From positions 62,001 through 126,000 of the forward strand of contig NZ_RRYI01000001.1 of assembly GCF_003931565.1 (NCBI RefSeq): DNA of 64,000 nt, written 5' to 3'. The notes under the pieces are model-generated. The model worked only from the letters and a program-made list of their open reading frames with translations. It searched no databases and was not told where the DNA came from. Source of the DNA: Caulobacter sp. 602-1 (GTDB lineage Bacteria; Pseudomonadota; Alphaproteobacteria; Caulobacterales; Caulobacteraceae). The translations under genes were made by a program, and so were the position numbers. Shown one piece after another: positions 38,194 to 46,795 of the stretch (its first letter is position 1; each line of letters begins with the position of its first letter).

Positions 38194-38317
38194 CTCAAGG
38201 TCGCCCCTTGAGGTTCGCAAAGAAAACGCCCAACTGGGCGAGACTGAAGTTCGCCGTCGGCGGAGAGAATGGGCCCTCTCCTCCCGCAGCATCGCACCCT
38301 GGGGAGGGACGGCTTGC
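38194..38317 (+). promoter_or_regulatory. Structured leader of gshA
   Basis: Three small inverted repeats: CTCAAGG (38194-38200)/CCTTGAG (38206-38212), CGCCCA (38227-38232)/TGGGCG (38235-38240), and CCTCCC (38280-38285)/GGGAGG (38302-38307). The last covers the ribosome binding site of gshA and could limit translation. No known riboswitch class was recognised. Confidence 0.35.
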
Positions 38318-39679
38318 ATGGCCGACACCGCTAACGTCCAAGAGCGTCAACTGACGCTCGCTGATCTGACCGAATATTTCGCTCAAGGGTCCAAGCCCAA
38401 GGAGCGTTTCCGCGTCGGCGCCGAGCATGAGAAGTTCGGCTTCTATCTCGGCTCGCACGCGCCGGTGCCGTACGAAGGCGACAAGGGCGTCCATGCCCTG
38501 CTGACCGGGCTTCAGCGCTTCGGCTGGAAGCCCGTGATGGAGGGCGAGGTCGTCATCGGCCTGGAACGCAACGGGGCCAATGTCAGTCTCGAGCCGGGCG
38601 GGCAGTTCGAGCTTTCCGGCGCGCCGCTGGCGACCATGCACGACATTTGCGACGAGACTGGCCAGCACCTGGATGAGGTCAAGACCGTCGCCGACGAGCT
38701 GGGCCTGGGCTTCGTGGGCCTGGGCTTCTCGCCGCTATGGACGCGCGAGCAGGTGCCGGTCATGCCCAAGGGCCGGTACGTCATCATGCGAAACTACATG
38801 CCCAAGGTGGGCAATCTGGGTCTCGACATGATGCTGCGCACCTGCACGGTGCAGGCCAATCTCGACTTCTCCAGCGAAGCCGACATGGTCGCCAAGTTCC
38901 GCATGAGCCTGGCCCTGCAGCCGATCGCCACCGCCCTGTTCGCCAATTCTCCGTTCACCGAAGGCAAGCCGAACGGCTTCCTGTCGGCCCGGGCGAATGT
39001 CTGGACCGACACCGATCCGAACCGTACGGGGCTGCTGGACTTCGTGTTCGAGGACGGCTTCGATTTCGAGCGTTACGCCCGCTACGCGCTGGACGTGCCG
39101 ATGTATTTCGTCAAGCGCGGCGACAAGTACATCGATGTGGCTGGACGATCCTTCCGTGACTTCATCGAGGGCAAGCTGCCCGAGCTGCCGGGCGAGATCG
39201 CCACGATGAAGGACTGGGCCGACCACACGACGACCGCTTTCCCGGAAGTGCGTCTGAAGACTTATCTGGAGATGCGCGGCGCCGACGCCGGCCCGTGGAG
39301 CCGCCTGTGCGCCCTGCCGGCGCTGTGGACGGGCGTGTTCTATGACGACGCGGCCCTGGCCGCCGCCTGGGACCTCTGCAAGGACTGGACACTGGAGGAC
39401 CGCGAGGGCCTGCGCCGCGACGTGCCGAAGCTGGGCCTGAAGGCGACCGTCGCCGGCCGCTCAGCCCAGGACGTGGCCAAGGACTTCGTGGCCATCGCCA
39501 AGTCGGGCCTGAAGAACCGCGCCAACCTGAACGGCGGCTTCCTGGACGAGACCATCTATCTGGGCGAGCTGGAGCAGATCGCCGACAGCGGCGTCACCCC
39601 CGCCGAAAAGCTGCTGTCGCTTTACAACGGCGCATGGGGGGGCGACATCAGCCGCGTCTTCACCGACTGCGCGTACTGA
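38318..39679 (+). CDS. gshA: Glutamate-cysteine ligase
   Basis: 453 residues of the plant/alphaproteobacterial type. It catalyses the first step of glutathione synthesis. Characteristic stretches are GAEHEKFGFYL (Glu-binding), VSLEPGGQFELSGAPLATMH and MPKGRYVIMRNYMP. GGGGAGGG at 38301-38308 precedes the ATG. gshB is not in the window. Confidence 0.95.
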   Translation: MADTANVQERQLTLADLTEYFAQGSKPKERFRVGAEHEKFGFYLGSHAPVPYEGDKGVHALLTGLQRFGWKPVMEGEVVIGLERNGANVSLEPGGQFELSGAPLATMHDICDETGQHLDEVKTVADELGLGFVGLGFSPLWTREQVPVMPKGRYVIMRNYMPKVGNLGLDMMLRTCTVQANLDFSSEADMVAKFRMSLALQPIATALFANSPFTEGKPNGFLSARANVWTDTDPNRTGLLDFVFEDGFDFERYARYALDVPMYFVKRGDKYIDVAGRSFRDFIEGKLPELPGEIATMKDWADHTTTAFPEVRLKTYLEMRGADAGPWSRLCALPALWTGVFYDDAALAAAWDLCKDWTLEDREGLRRDVPKLGLKATVAGRSAQDVAKDFVAIAKSGLKNRANLNGGFLDETIYLGELEQIADSGVTPAEKLLSLYNGAWGGDISRVFTDCAY

Positions 39680-39705
39680 GATCGCGGTGGAGCGCCGCGT
39701 GAAAT

Positions 39706-39734
39706 CTCGTTATGAGGTTTAACTTCATAACGAG
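39706..39734. promoter_or_regulatory. 29-nt palindrome overlapping the ribosome binding region
   Basis: CTCGTTATGA (39706-39715) and TCATAACGAG (39725-39734) are perfect 10-bp arms; the centre contains GTTTAAC, itself palindromic. The right arm runs into GAGGG (39732-39736), the ribosome binding site of the gene at 39743. It is either a repressor operator or an mRNA hairpin that hides the site. Confidence 0.6.
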
Positions 39735-39742
39735 GGTTTCGA

Positions 39743-40249
39743 ATGTTTCGCTCGCTGCTGGCCGCCTTCGCGCTGACCGTCCTGGCGACGCCGGTCCTGG
39801 CGCAGAACCTCGCTCTGGTCGGGCCAGACGGCCAGGCTGTCGCCTTGAACGCCGCCGAATTGGCCGCCCTGCCGCGCCAGACCGTCGCCTTCGCGACCCA
39901 CGGTGAAAGCCATGTCTATGAGGGTCCGTTGCTGATCGACGTTCTGGCCAAGGCCGGCGCGCCGACGGGCAAGGCCCTGCACGGGCCGGAGATGGCCGAT
40001 GTCGTGCTGGTCGAGGCCAGCGATGGCTACACGGTTGCGCTGGGCCTAGCCGAGGCGGATCCGGGTACGCGCGCGAACCGCATAATCCTCGCCGACCGCG
40101 CAGACGGCGCGGCGCTGGCGGCCAAGGACGCACCGTTCAGGCTGGTTGTGGAAGGTGACCTGCGCCCCGCCCGCTCCGCGCGGGGCGTGACCAGGATCAC
40201 CGTCATCCGCCATCGCGGCGGCGCGGCCGTCTCCAGCCACGCTCACTAG
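39743..40249 (+). CDS. Secreted protein resembling a molybdopterin-oxidoreductase (sulfite-oxidase type) domain
   Basis: 168 residues with a signal peptide (MFRSLLAAFALTVLATPVLAQ). The mature part resembles the substrate-side fold of the sulfite oxidase family: LIDVLAKAGAPTGKALHGPEMADVVLVEASDGYTVAL-type flow and a closing APFRLVVEGDLRPARSARGV segment. The cysteine that binds the molybdenum cofactor is absent, so it is likely not an enzyme. A palindrome overlaps its ribosome binding site. Confidence 0.75.
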   Translation: MFRSLLAAFALTVLATPVLAQNLALVGPDGQAVALNAAELAALPRQTVAFATHGESHVYEGPLLIDVLAKAGAPTGKALHGPEMADVVLVEASDGYTVALGLAEADPGTRANRIILADRADGAALAAKDAPFRLVVEGDLRPARSARGVTRITVIRHRGGAAVSSHAH

Positions 40250-40258
40250 TTCGCCGCC

Positions 40259-40396
40259 CTAGAGGAGCGCCCGCGCGCCGACGATGATGCCCGCCCAGAG
40301 ACCGATGGCGGCCGCGAGCGTGAAGAGCCGGCCCCAGGCGAGGCGGCGAACGGGGTTGGTCGCGTGAACAGCCCGATCATACGAGACGTAGGCCAT
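40259..40396 (-). CDS. 45-residue small membrane protein
   Basis: A short frame with an excellent ribosome binding site (GGAGGA, 6 nt before the ATG at 40394-40396). It encodes a basic N-terminal half (MAYVSYDRAVHATNP, then RRLAWGRL) followed by one membrane helix (LFTLAAAIGLWAGIIVGARAL). Too short for usual gene finders. Convergent with the gene at 39743. No family recognised. The remaining 40397-40501 shows nothing. Confidence 0.6.
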   Translation of the reverse strand: MAYVSYDRAVHATNPVRRLAWGRLFTLAAAIGLWAGIIVGARALL

Positions 40397-40501
40397 GGTT
40401 TTCCTCCGCGCCCCTCTGACGGGAGCTGAACCGCATGGTCACGCTCCCAAAGGTTAAGGCCGGCTTAAACCCGGCGGGACCCTACAGCGCACCCGCGCCC
40501 T

Positions 40502-41002
40502 TTAGGGCTGGTCGATGTCCTGCTCGGTCCGTTCCGGATCGGGCATGTCGACGTTCGGCGGCCAATGATCGGCCTGGCTGCGGCCCGAACCGCTGTCGGT
40601 GTGACGGATCACGTCGTCGACACTGACCCTATCGGCGCCCTTGAACTCGCCCAGCTCGAACTCGACGTGCTCGGGATAGAAGGCCACGCGATTGGCGATC
40701 TGGCCGACCGCCGCGAACGGGGTCTCGTAGGTCCAGACGGCGTTCTCGACCACCTTGGCGTCGCGATAGATCGTGAAGTAGCTGGCGTCGCCCTTGTAGG
40801 GACAGTGGGTCACCTTGTCGGTTCGGCGCAGGAACATCATCCGCACGTCCTCGCGCGGGAAGTAATAGACCGGCGGGTAGCTGGCTTCCTTCAGGACCAG
40901 GACGTCGTCGCTGTCGGCGATCTCGTGGCCCTCGAACAGGACGCGCACCGCGGTCGGCGATCGGTCGATGGTGATGGGGTGGCTTTCGTCGGGGATCTTC
41001 AT
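40502..41002 (-). CDS. DUF427 protein
   Basis: 166 residues with the single-stranded beta-roll pattern of DUF427: TAVRVLFEGHEIADSDDVLVLKE, YPPVYYFPREDV, CPYKGDASYFTI and AFYPEHVEFE. Members are widespread and of unknown function. The start at 41002 (MKIPDESHP) is preferred to an upstream in-frame ATG because the conserved part begins here. Tail is acidic and disordered-looking. Confidence 0.87.
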   Translation of the reverse strand: MKIPDESHPITIDRSPTAVRVLFEGHEIADSDDVLVLKEASYPPVYYFPREDVRMMFLRRTDKVTHCPYKGDASYFTIYRDAKVVENAVWTYETPFAAVGQIANRVAFYPEHVEFELGEFKGADRVSVDDVIRHTDSGSGRSQADHWPPNVDMPDPERTEQDIDQP

Positions 41003-41213
41003 GGCGGGTTCCCGTCTAAAGGGTTCGCCTGGCCAAACGCGCGGGGCGACCGCCAAGCTCCCGGGGCAAACATGGGGCCGTTCACGTCAACGGCAAGCCG
41101 TTGCTTGTGAAACCGTCAGCCGCGTGATCTTCTCCCCGCCAAATTGGGGTCGATGGGGATGATTTGACCGGGGGGTCAGGTTCCCGTCTCTCGTCATGTT
41201 TCAAGGCTAGCGT

Positions 41214-43109
41214 ATGAATATCGTCATCGCCGCGGGGATTCTGGTCACGCTCGTGACCGGCATTCCCGTCCTGGTCCAGCTGCTGCGCGGCCACCCGCGC
41301 GGCCTGATCATCTGCTTCCTGGCCGAGATGTGGGAGCGCTTCTCCTACTACGGCATGCGCGCCATCCTGATCTTCTATCTGACTCAGCATTTCCTGTTCG
41401 ACCCGAAGGTCGCGTCCGGCCACTACGGCTCCTACACGGCCCTGGTCTATCTGCTGCCGCTGATTGGCGGGTTCCTGGCCGACAAGTGGCTGGGCACGCG
41501 CAAGGCGGTCGCGTTCGGCGCGATCCTGCTCGTCGCGGGCCACCTGGCCATGGCGATCGAAGGCAAGCCCGCCGTGCAGACCCTGACCTATCAGGGCGCG
41601 ACCTATGAGTTCCAGGCCGAGGGCCGCGGACAGGACCGCGTGGCCAGGCTGGTGGTGGCGGGCAAGCCCTATGACGTGGCCGCGACCAAGGCCGGCGACT
41701 TCGCGATCAAGGACCTGCCGGCCGGCGCGCCGCTGCCCGCGGTGCTCCCGAAGGCGGACTACAAGCTGGACGTGACGGGACGCGATCCGCTGTACCTGAA
41801 CATCTTCTGGTTCTCGCTGTCGCTGATCATCCTGGGCGTCGGCTTCCTGAAGCCCAACATCTCGACCATCGTCGGACAGCTGTACCCGCAAGGCGATCCG
41901 CGCCGCGATCCGGGCTTCACCCTCTACTACTACGGCATCAACCTTGGCTCGTTCTGGGCCTCGATCCTCTGCGGCCTCTTGGGCGTGAACGTCGGCTGGT
42001 GGGCAGGCTTCGGTCTGGCCGGCGTCGGCATGCTGGCCGGCTTCGTGGTCTTCGTGCTGGGCAAGCCCTGGCTGGAAGGCAAGGCCGAGCCGCCTCAGCC
42101 GAAGGTCCTGAAGGAAAAAATCCTGGGTCCCATCAACCGCGAACTCGTCATCTACGCCGTGTCCTTGTTGGGCCTGATCGGGATCTTCTTCCTCGTGCAG
42201 TTCAACGCCGTGGTCGGCGTCGCCCTGAACATCGGCATCCTGGCGTCGCTGGGCTACATCGGCTGGTTCATGTTCCGCAAATGCGACAAGCAAGAGCGCG
42301 AGCGTCTCGCCCTGGCCGTGTTCCTGATCTTCGGCGCGGTGGTGTTCTGGACGCTGTTCGAGCAGGCCGGCTCGTCGCTGAGCCTGTTCGCCGCGACCAA
42401 TGTCCAGCTGGATCTCGTCCGCGAGCCCGTCCGGCTGTTCGACGGCGCGGTGACCCTGGCCACGCCCGAGCAACTGGCCAAGGCCGGCATCGACGCGGCC
42501 TCGACCTTCTGGGTCAACACCAGCTTCAACGCCCCGCAGACCCAGGCCCTGAACGCCGGCTGGATCCTGATCTTCGCGCCCATCCTGGCCGCGCTCTGGA
42601 CCTTCCTGGGCGCGCGCGGCAAGGACCCCAACCCGGTCGTCAAGTTCGGCCTGGCCCTAATCCAAGTCGGCGCCGGCTTCCTGCTGCTGCAATGGGGCTC
42701 CACCTTCGCCGACGGCGCCTTCAAGATGCCGCTGATCTTCCTGGCGCTGATGTACATGCTGCACACCACCGGCGAACTGTGCATGTCGCCGGTCGGCCTG
42801 TCCCAGATGACCAAGCTGTCGCCCGCGGCGGTGGTGTCGTTCATGATGGCCGTCTGGTTCATGGCCGTGGCCATCGCCCAGTGGGTCGGCGGCAAGATCG
42901 CCGGCCTGGCGGCCACCGAGACGGTCGGCGGCCAGGTGCTGGACCCCGGCGCGGCGCTCGCCGCCTCGCTGAAGGTGTTCAATATCATCGGCCTGGTGTC
43001 GGTGGTTATCGGGATCGGCTTCCTGCTGCTGTCGCCGATCCTCAAGAAGTGGTCGCACGGCGCCGACGACACCACCGGCCCGCAGGTCGCCGACGTCTCT
43101 GGAGCCTAG
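41214..43109 (+). CDS. POT-family proton-dependent oligopeptide transporter
   Basis: 631 residues, longer than the usual 450-500. Features: EMWERFSYYGMRAIL (the ExxER motif and POT signature) in helix 1, GFLKPNISTIVGQLY in helix 4, and FFLVQFNAV, QWVGGKIAGL later. The extra length is two extramembrane insertions, about residues 115-190 and 390-450, between otherwise normal helices. It takes up di- and tripeptides with protons. Strong hairpins follow the stop. Confidence 0.93.
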   Translation: MNIVIAAGILVTLVTGIPVLVQLLRGHPRGLIICFLAEMWERFSYYGMRAILIFYLTQHFLFDPKVASGHYGSYTALVYLLPLIGGFLADKWLGTRKAVAFGAILLVAGHLAMAIEGKPAVQTLTYQGATYEFQAEGRGQDRVARLVVAGKPYDVAATKAGDFAIKDLPAGAPLPAVLPKADYKLDVTGRDPLYLNIFWFSLSLIILGVGFLKPNISTIVGQLYPQGDPRRDPGFTLYYYGINLGSFWASILCGLLGVNVGWWAGFGLAGVGMLAGFVVFVLGKPWLEGKAEPPQPKVLKEKILGPINRELVIYAVSLLGLIGIFFLVQFNAVVGVALNIGILASLGYIGWFMFRKCDKQERERLALAVFLIFGAVVFWTLFEQAGSSLSLFAATNVQLDLVREPVRLFDGAVTLATPEQLAKAGIDAASTFWVNTSFNAPQTQALNAGWILIFAPILAALWTFLGARGKDPNPVVKFGLALIQVGAGFLLLQWGSTFADGAFKMPLIFLALMYMLHTTGELCMSPVGLSQMTKLSPAAVVSFMMAVWFMAVAIAQWVGGKIAGLAATETVGGQVLDPGAALAASLKVFNIIGLVSVVIGIGFLLLSPILKKWSHGADDTTGPQVADVSGA

Positions 43110-43180
43110 CCAAAAAAGGAACGAAGGGCCCCAGCATGGACTGGGGCCCTTCTCACGAGGCGCGGAGGGGCCGCGCCTCG
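43110..43180. terminator. Two strong hairpins after the peptide transporter gene
   Basis: GAAGGGCCCCAG (43123-43134)/CTGGGGCCCTTC (43141-43152) is a perfect 12-bp stem. CGAGGCGCG (43156-43164)/CGCGCCTCG (43172-43180) follows. On the plus strand no T tract follows; on the minus strand the first stem is followed by GTTCCTTTTTTGG, a proper terminator tail. It could end the transporter transcript and also an unannotated minus-strand RNA. Confidence 0.65.
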
Positions 43181-43386
43181 ACCCCAGGTGGGACCGTCCT
43201 TCGCGGTGGCTCAAACCCCGAAGTCCGTTTCCGCTCCTACCCGAAGCTCTTTGGCGAAAACCTGGAGCCAGGGTGGCGCTCGCCGTGCCGCTAGGGAAGT
43301 TACAAGCCCGACAGGTGGATTAAACCTTTGCAAGGTTGCGCGGGGCGGGCCTGGCCCATAGGTCCGTGACTCGACGGAGGGGCCCG
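43181..43386. other. Gap with further stems, possible minus-strand RNA
   Basis: No coding frame is convincing. Small stems include CCTGG/CCAGG at 43261-43272. On the minus strand this stretch leads into the T-tailed hairpin at 43123-43152, so a small RNA of under 300 nt is possible. Confidence 0.3.
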
Positions 43387-43884
43387 ATGACCGACCTTGT
43401 GACGCCGCTGACGACCGACGACCTGACCGGCGCGGACGGCGAGGCCCTGCTGGCCCTGAACAACGCCCACGCCGTCGAGCTGTCGTGGCTGGAGCCCGAG
43501 GGCCTGACGCATCTGGTCGGCGAGGCCTTCGTCGCCCGCCGCGTGGGCGTGGCCGACGCCCTGCTGCTGACCTTCGACCAGGCGGCCGACTATGACAGCG
43601 TCAACTACCTGTGGTTCCGCGAGCGCTATCCGAGCTTCGTCTATGTCGACCGCGTCGTGGTGGCCGACAGCGCGCGGGGCAGGGGCCTGGCGCGCAGGCT
43701 CTATGACGCCCTGTTCGCGGCGGCCAAGGCGGCGGGCCACGACCGTATCGTCTGCGAGGTCAATTCCGATCCGCCCAACCCGGCTTCGGACAGGTTCCAC
43801 GCCGCGCTCGGCTTCGTCCCCGTGGGGACGGCGGAGATCCACGGCGGGAAGAAGACGGTGACCTATCTGGAGCGGAGGCTCTAA
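43387..43884 (+). CDS. GNAT-family acetyltransferase
   Basis: 165 residues. The acetyl-CoA binding loop is ADSARGRGLARRLYDALF (the R/QxxGxG/A motif) with YVDRVVVAD before it and a typical last strand region ALGFVPVGTAEI. A distinct N-terminal half (LLALNNAHAVELSWLEPEGL) fits the small group of GNATs close to this sequence, substrate unknown. GGAGGG at 43376-43381 supports the ATG. The stop overlaps the tldD stop by 4 nt. Confidence 0.88.
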   Translation: MTDLVTPLTTDDLTGADGEALLALNNAHAVELSWLEPEGLTHLVGEAFVARRVGVADALLLTFDQAADYDSVNYLWFRERYPSFVYVDRVVVADSARGRGLARRLYDALFAAAKAAGHDRIVCEVNSDPPNPASDRFHAALGFVPVGTAEIHGGKKTVTYLERRL

Positions 43885-45326
43885 ACCGCCGTCCCGCCCA
43901 CCGTCAGGCCTGTGATCTTCAGGCTCGGCTGGCCGACGCCCACGGGCACCCCCTGGCCGGACTTGCCGCAGACGCCGATGCCCGGGTCGAAGTCGAAGTC
44001 GTCGCCGATCATCGTCACCCGGGTCAGGGCGGACGGGCCGTCGCCGATCAGGGTGGCGCCCTTGACCGGGGCGGTGATCTTGCCGTCCTCGACCAGATAG
44101 GCCTCGGTGCACTGGAAGACGAACTTGCCGTTGGTGATGTCGACCTGGCCGCCGCCGAAATTGGCGCAGTAGAGGCCGCGCTTCAGCGAGGCGATCATTT
44201 CCCGGGGATCGTCCTGGCCGGCCAGCATGCCGGTGTTGGTCATGCGCGGCATCGGCATGTGGGCGTAAGACTGGCGACGGCCGTTGCCGGTGGCCTTCAT
44301 GCCCATCAGGCGCGCGCTCATCCGGTCGTGCATGTAGCCGACGAGGATGCCGTCCTCGATCAGGATCGTGCGCTCGGTGGGCGTGCCTTCGTCGTCGATG
44401 GTCAGCGAGCCGCGGCGGCCGGGCAGCGAGCCGTCGTCGAACACGGTGACGCCCTTGGCCGCCACGCGCTCGCCGATGCGGCCCGAGAAGGCGCTGATGC
44501 CCTTGCGGTTGAAGTCGCCCTCCAGGCCGTGACCGACGGCCTCGTGCAGGAGCACGCCGTTCCAGCCGGGGCCCAGCACCACGTCCATCTCGCCGGCCGG
44601 GCAGGCGACGGCATCCAGATTGACCAGCGCCATGCGCAGGGCCTCATCGACCTGGTCTTGCCACTTGTCGGGGCTGATCCAGGCGGCGAAGCCGGCGCGG
44701 CCGCCGGCGCCGGACGATCCGCTTTCGCGGCGGCCGTCCTTCTCGACGGTGACCTGGACATTGACCCGCACCAGCGGGCGGACGTCGCGGAGCAGCTTGC
44801 CGTCGGCGCGCAGGATCTCGACCACGCGGCGCTCGCCGGCCAGCGAGGCCATCACCTGCACGACGCGCGGATCGCGGGCGCGGGCGAAGGCGTCGATCTC
44901 CTGAAGCAAGGATACCTTGTCGGAGAAGTCGGGCGCGCTGACGGGGTCGTCCTCGCCGTAGAGGCGCTCGTTGGTCGAGCGCGGACCCTCGGCGCTGACG
45001 CCGGCGTGGCCGCGCTTGGCCAGGCTGGCCGAATCGGCGGCGCGGCGGATGGCGGCTTCGGAGATTTCGGCGGCGTGGGCGTAGCCGGCCGTCTCGCCGG
45101 CCACGACGCGCAGGCCGAAGCCTTCGCCGCTGTCATAGGAAGCGCTTTTCAGGCGTCCGTCGTCGAAGACGAAGGCCTCGCTCTCCGAACGTTCGAGAAA
45201 CAGTTCGCCATCGTCGGCGCCGGCGAGGGCTTCGCCGAGTATCGACTGGGCGCGGTCGCGGTCGACGCCGGCGGCGTCCAGAAGGGAAGGGGCGGCCAAG
45301 GAAGAGGCGGAGAGCGGAGCGTTCAT
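43881..45326 (-). CDS. tldD: Metalloprotease TldD
   Basis: 481 residues. The zinc motif HEAVGH (HExxxH) lies in GPGWNGVLLHEAVGHGLEGD, and the C-terminal GDDFDFDPGIGVCGKSGQG is typical of TldD. With PmbA (TldE) it forms a heterodimeric protease that cuts unfolded peptides; pmbA is not in the window. The ATG at 45324-45326 is preferred to an in-frame codon 36 nt upstream. Confidence 0.95.
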   Translation of the reverse strand: MNAPLSASSLAAPSLLDAAGVDRDRAQSILGEALAGADDGELFLERSESEAFVFDDGRLKSASYDSGEGFGLRVVAGETAGYAHAAEISEAAIRRAADSASLAKRGHAGVSAEGPRSTNERLYGEDDPVSAPDFSDKVSLLQEIDAFARARDPRVVQVMASLAGERRVVEILRADGKLLRDVRPLVRVNVQVTVEKDGRRESGSSGAGGRAGFAAWISPDKWQDQVDEALRMALVNLDAVACPAGEMDVVLGPGWNGVLLHEAVGHGLEGDFNRKGISAFSGRIGERVAAKGVTVFDDGSLPGRRGSLTIDDEGTPTERTILIEDGILVGYMHDRMSARLMGMKATGNGRRQSYAHMPMPRMTNTGMLAGQDDPREMIASLKRGLYCANFGGGQVDITNGKFVFQCTEAYLVEDGKITAPVKGATLIGDGPSALTRVTMIGDDFDFDPGIGVCGKSGQGVPVGVGQPSLKITGLTVGGTAV

Positions 45327-45399
45327 AAGCCTACAGGTAGGCCTTCCGAACGCGTCCGTCACCCCGCCCCTTTTGTCGCGAGGACCTTCGCAGCCCTGA

Positions 45400-46212
45400 T
45401 CAGTATTCGCGGCGGATCTCGCCCGAGCCGCTGATCTCGCTGGTCACCGTCTTGGGTTCGGTGCGCAGCTCGACGTCGCCGCTGCCGGAGATGTCGATCT
45501 TGGCCTTGTTGGTGGCGAACAGGGCGCCGCCGCCGCTGCCCGAGACGTCGAACACCGCGTCCATGGCCTTCAGGTCGGTCAGATTGACGTAGCCCGAGCC
45601 CGAATTGTCCACCGCGACGGTCTCGACCCGGCCGGCGGCCTCGACGTCGCCGCTGCCGCTGACCGACACGGCCAAGGCCGGGTGGTCGTACTTGCGGACT
45701 TCCAGGTCGCCCGAACCGCGGACGTCGAACTTGGTGACGTCCGGGGCGATGACCGTGATCTTCACCCGATCGGAGTCGCTTTCGACATGCACGCCGAACG
45801 CATTGATCGTGATGCTGTCGTGGTCGACGCCGTCGTTGTCGGCCAGGGTGATGCGGCCGCCGTCGACGCGCAGGCGGTCGATGTAGCTCCTGGGGCCCGA
45901 GGCGACGATCTTGGCCTCGGCGCCCTGGACGAAGACCACGTCGACCGGCAGGTCGATGATCAGCTCGTCCTTGCCCGTCCAGGCGAAGGTGCGGTCGACG
46001 CTGGGCTCGGCGTGCCGGCCCCGGACGAAGTGCCGTCCGGTGCGGACCACCTTGCCGTTCTCGCGGATGACGATGGTCTCGTCATGCTCCAGCGGCAGGG
46101 TCCAGCCATTCTTGAGAATGTCGGGGCCGGCGAGAGCCGCCACCCCGGCGAAGCAGCCGACGGCGAGCACGAAGCTGGCCCCGGCGACGATGAGCGTATT
46201 GCGGATCAACAT
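45400..46212 (-). CDS. Secreted GIN/DUF2807 adhesin-like protein with SGSG repeats
   Basis: 270 residues with an N-terminal signal or anchor. The second half is a beta-helix-like array in which SGSG recurs about every 20-30 residues (VRGSGDLEV, VSGSGDVEA, NSGSGYVNL, VSGSGGGAL, ISGSGDVEL, ISGSGEI). This is the GIN domain (head or putative auto-transporter adhesin). Third gene of the PadR-DUF1700 operon, 19 nt after the membrane protein. Probably envelope-exposed; role unknown. Confidence 0.87.
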   Translation of the reverse strand: MLIRNTLIVAGASFVLAVGCFAGVAALAGPDILKNGWTLPLEHDETIVIRENGKVVRTGRHFVRGRHAEPSVDRTFAWTGKDELIIDLPVDVVFVQGAEAKIVASGPRSYIDRLRVDGGRITLADNDGVDHDSITINAFGVHVESDSDRVKITVIAPDVTKFDVRGSGDLEVRKYDHPALAVSVSGSGDVEAAGRVETVAVDNSGSGYVNLTDLKAMDAVFDVSGSGGGALFATNKAKIDISGSGDVELRTEPKTVTSEISGSGEIRREY

Positions 46213-46231
46213 TGTCCCCTCCTAATGCCGC

Positions 46232-46795
46232 TCAGGCTTGGTCCATGGCCGGCTTCAACAGCCGGAAGTGAAGGCGGGCGTACCAGACGACCGCGTTGAA
46301 GACCCCGACGGTGGCCAGGGTCAGCAGGGCGCCGAGGCACGTGGCCACGCCCATCATGCCCAGCCCCGCCAGGAACGCGGTGAGCGGTCCGCCGGGCGGT
46401 CCGGTCAGCGGGCCGGCGGCGAAGACGAAGCCGCCCGCGATGAAGATGGTCACGACCGCGACCAGCATCCCGAACAGGACGCCCAGCACGCCCATCAGCA
46501 GGGGCAGCAGGAACATCACGTCCAGGGCCCCCAGGCCCAGCAGGGCCAGGACGGCGGCCAGGGCGTTGGAGGGATTCTTCTTCTCCTCCCACTGCTTGAG
46601 ACCGTTCTCGGCGCGCAGTTCGCGGGCCAGGCGGTCGGGATCGCCGAGGGCCGCCGCCGTTTCGGCCTCGCTGCGGCCGGCGGCTTGCGCGTCGGCGAAG
46701 TGCGCCTCGTGATCGGCGACGATGTCGGCGATGGTGGTCACCGGCAGGCCGGCGAGACCCCGACGCAGGCGGGTGATGAACTCGGCGCGGTTCAT
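46232..46795 (-). CDS. DUF1700 membrane protein
   Basis: 187 residues. The N-terminal domain (MNRAEFITRLRRGLAGLP, then IADIVADHEAHFADAQAAGRSEAET) is the DUF1700 signature, followed by four hydrophobic segments. It is encoded with a PadR repressor in many bacteria, and the start overlaps the PadR stop (46792-46795). Thought to transmit an envelope signal or to be the regulated target; not established. Confidence 0.87.
   Translation of the reverse strand: MNRAEFITRLRRGLAGLPVTTIADIVADHEAHFADAQAAGRSEAETAAALGDPDRLARELRAENGLKQWEEKKNPSNALAAVLALLGLGALDVMFLLPLLMGVLGVLFGMLVAVVTIFIAGGFVFAAGPLTGPPGGPLTAFLAGLGMMGVATCLGALLTLATVGVFNAVVWYARLHFRLLKPAMDQA

Noticed and set aside
36187..38328. Minus-strand frame of about 713 codons
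   Set aside because: It runs through ppk2 in another frame and antisense to DUF1801 and rsmE. No domain seen.
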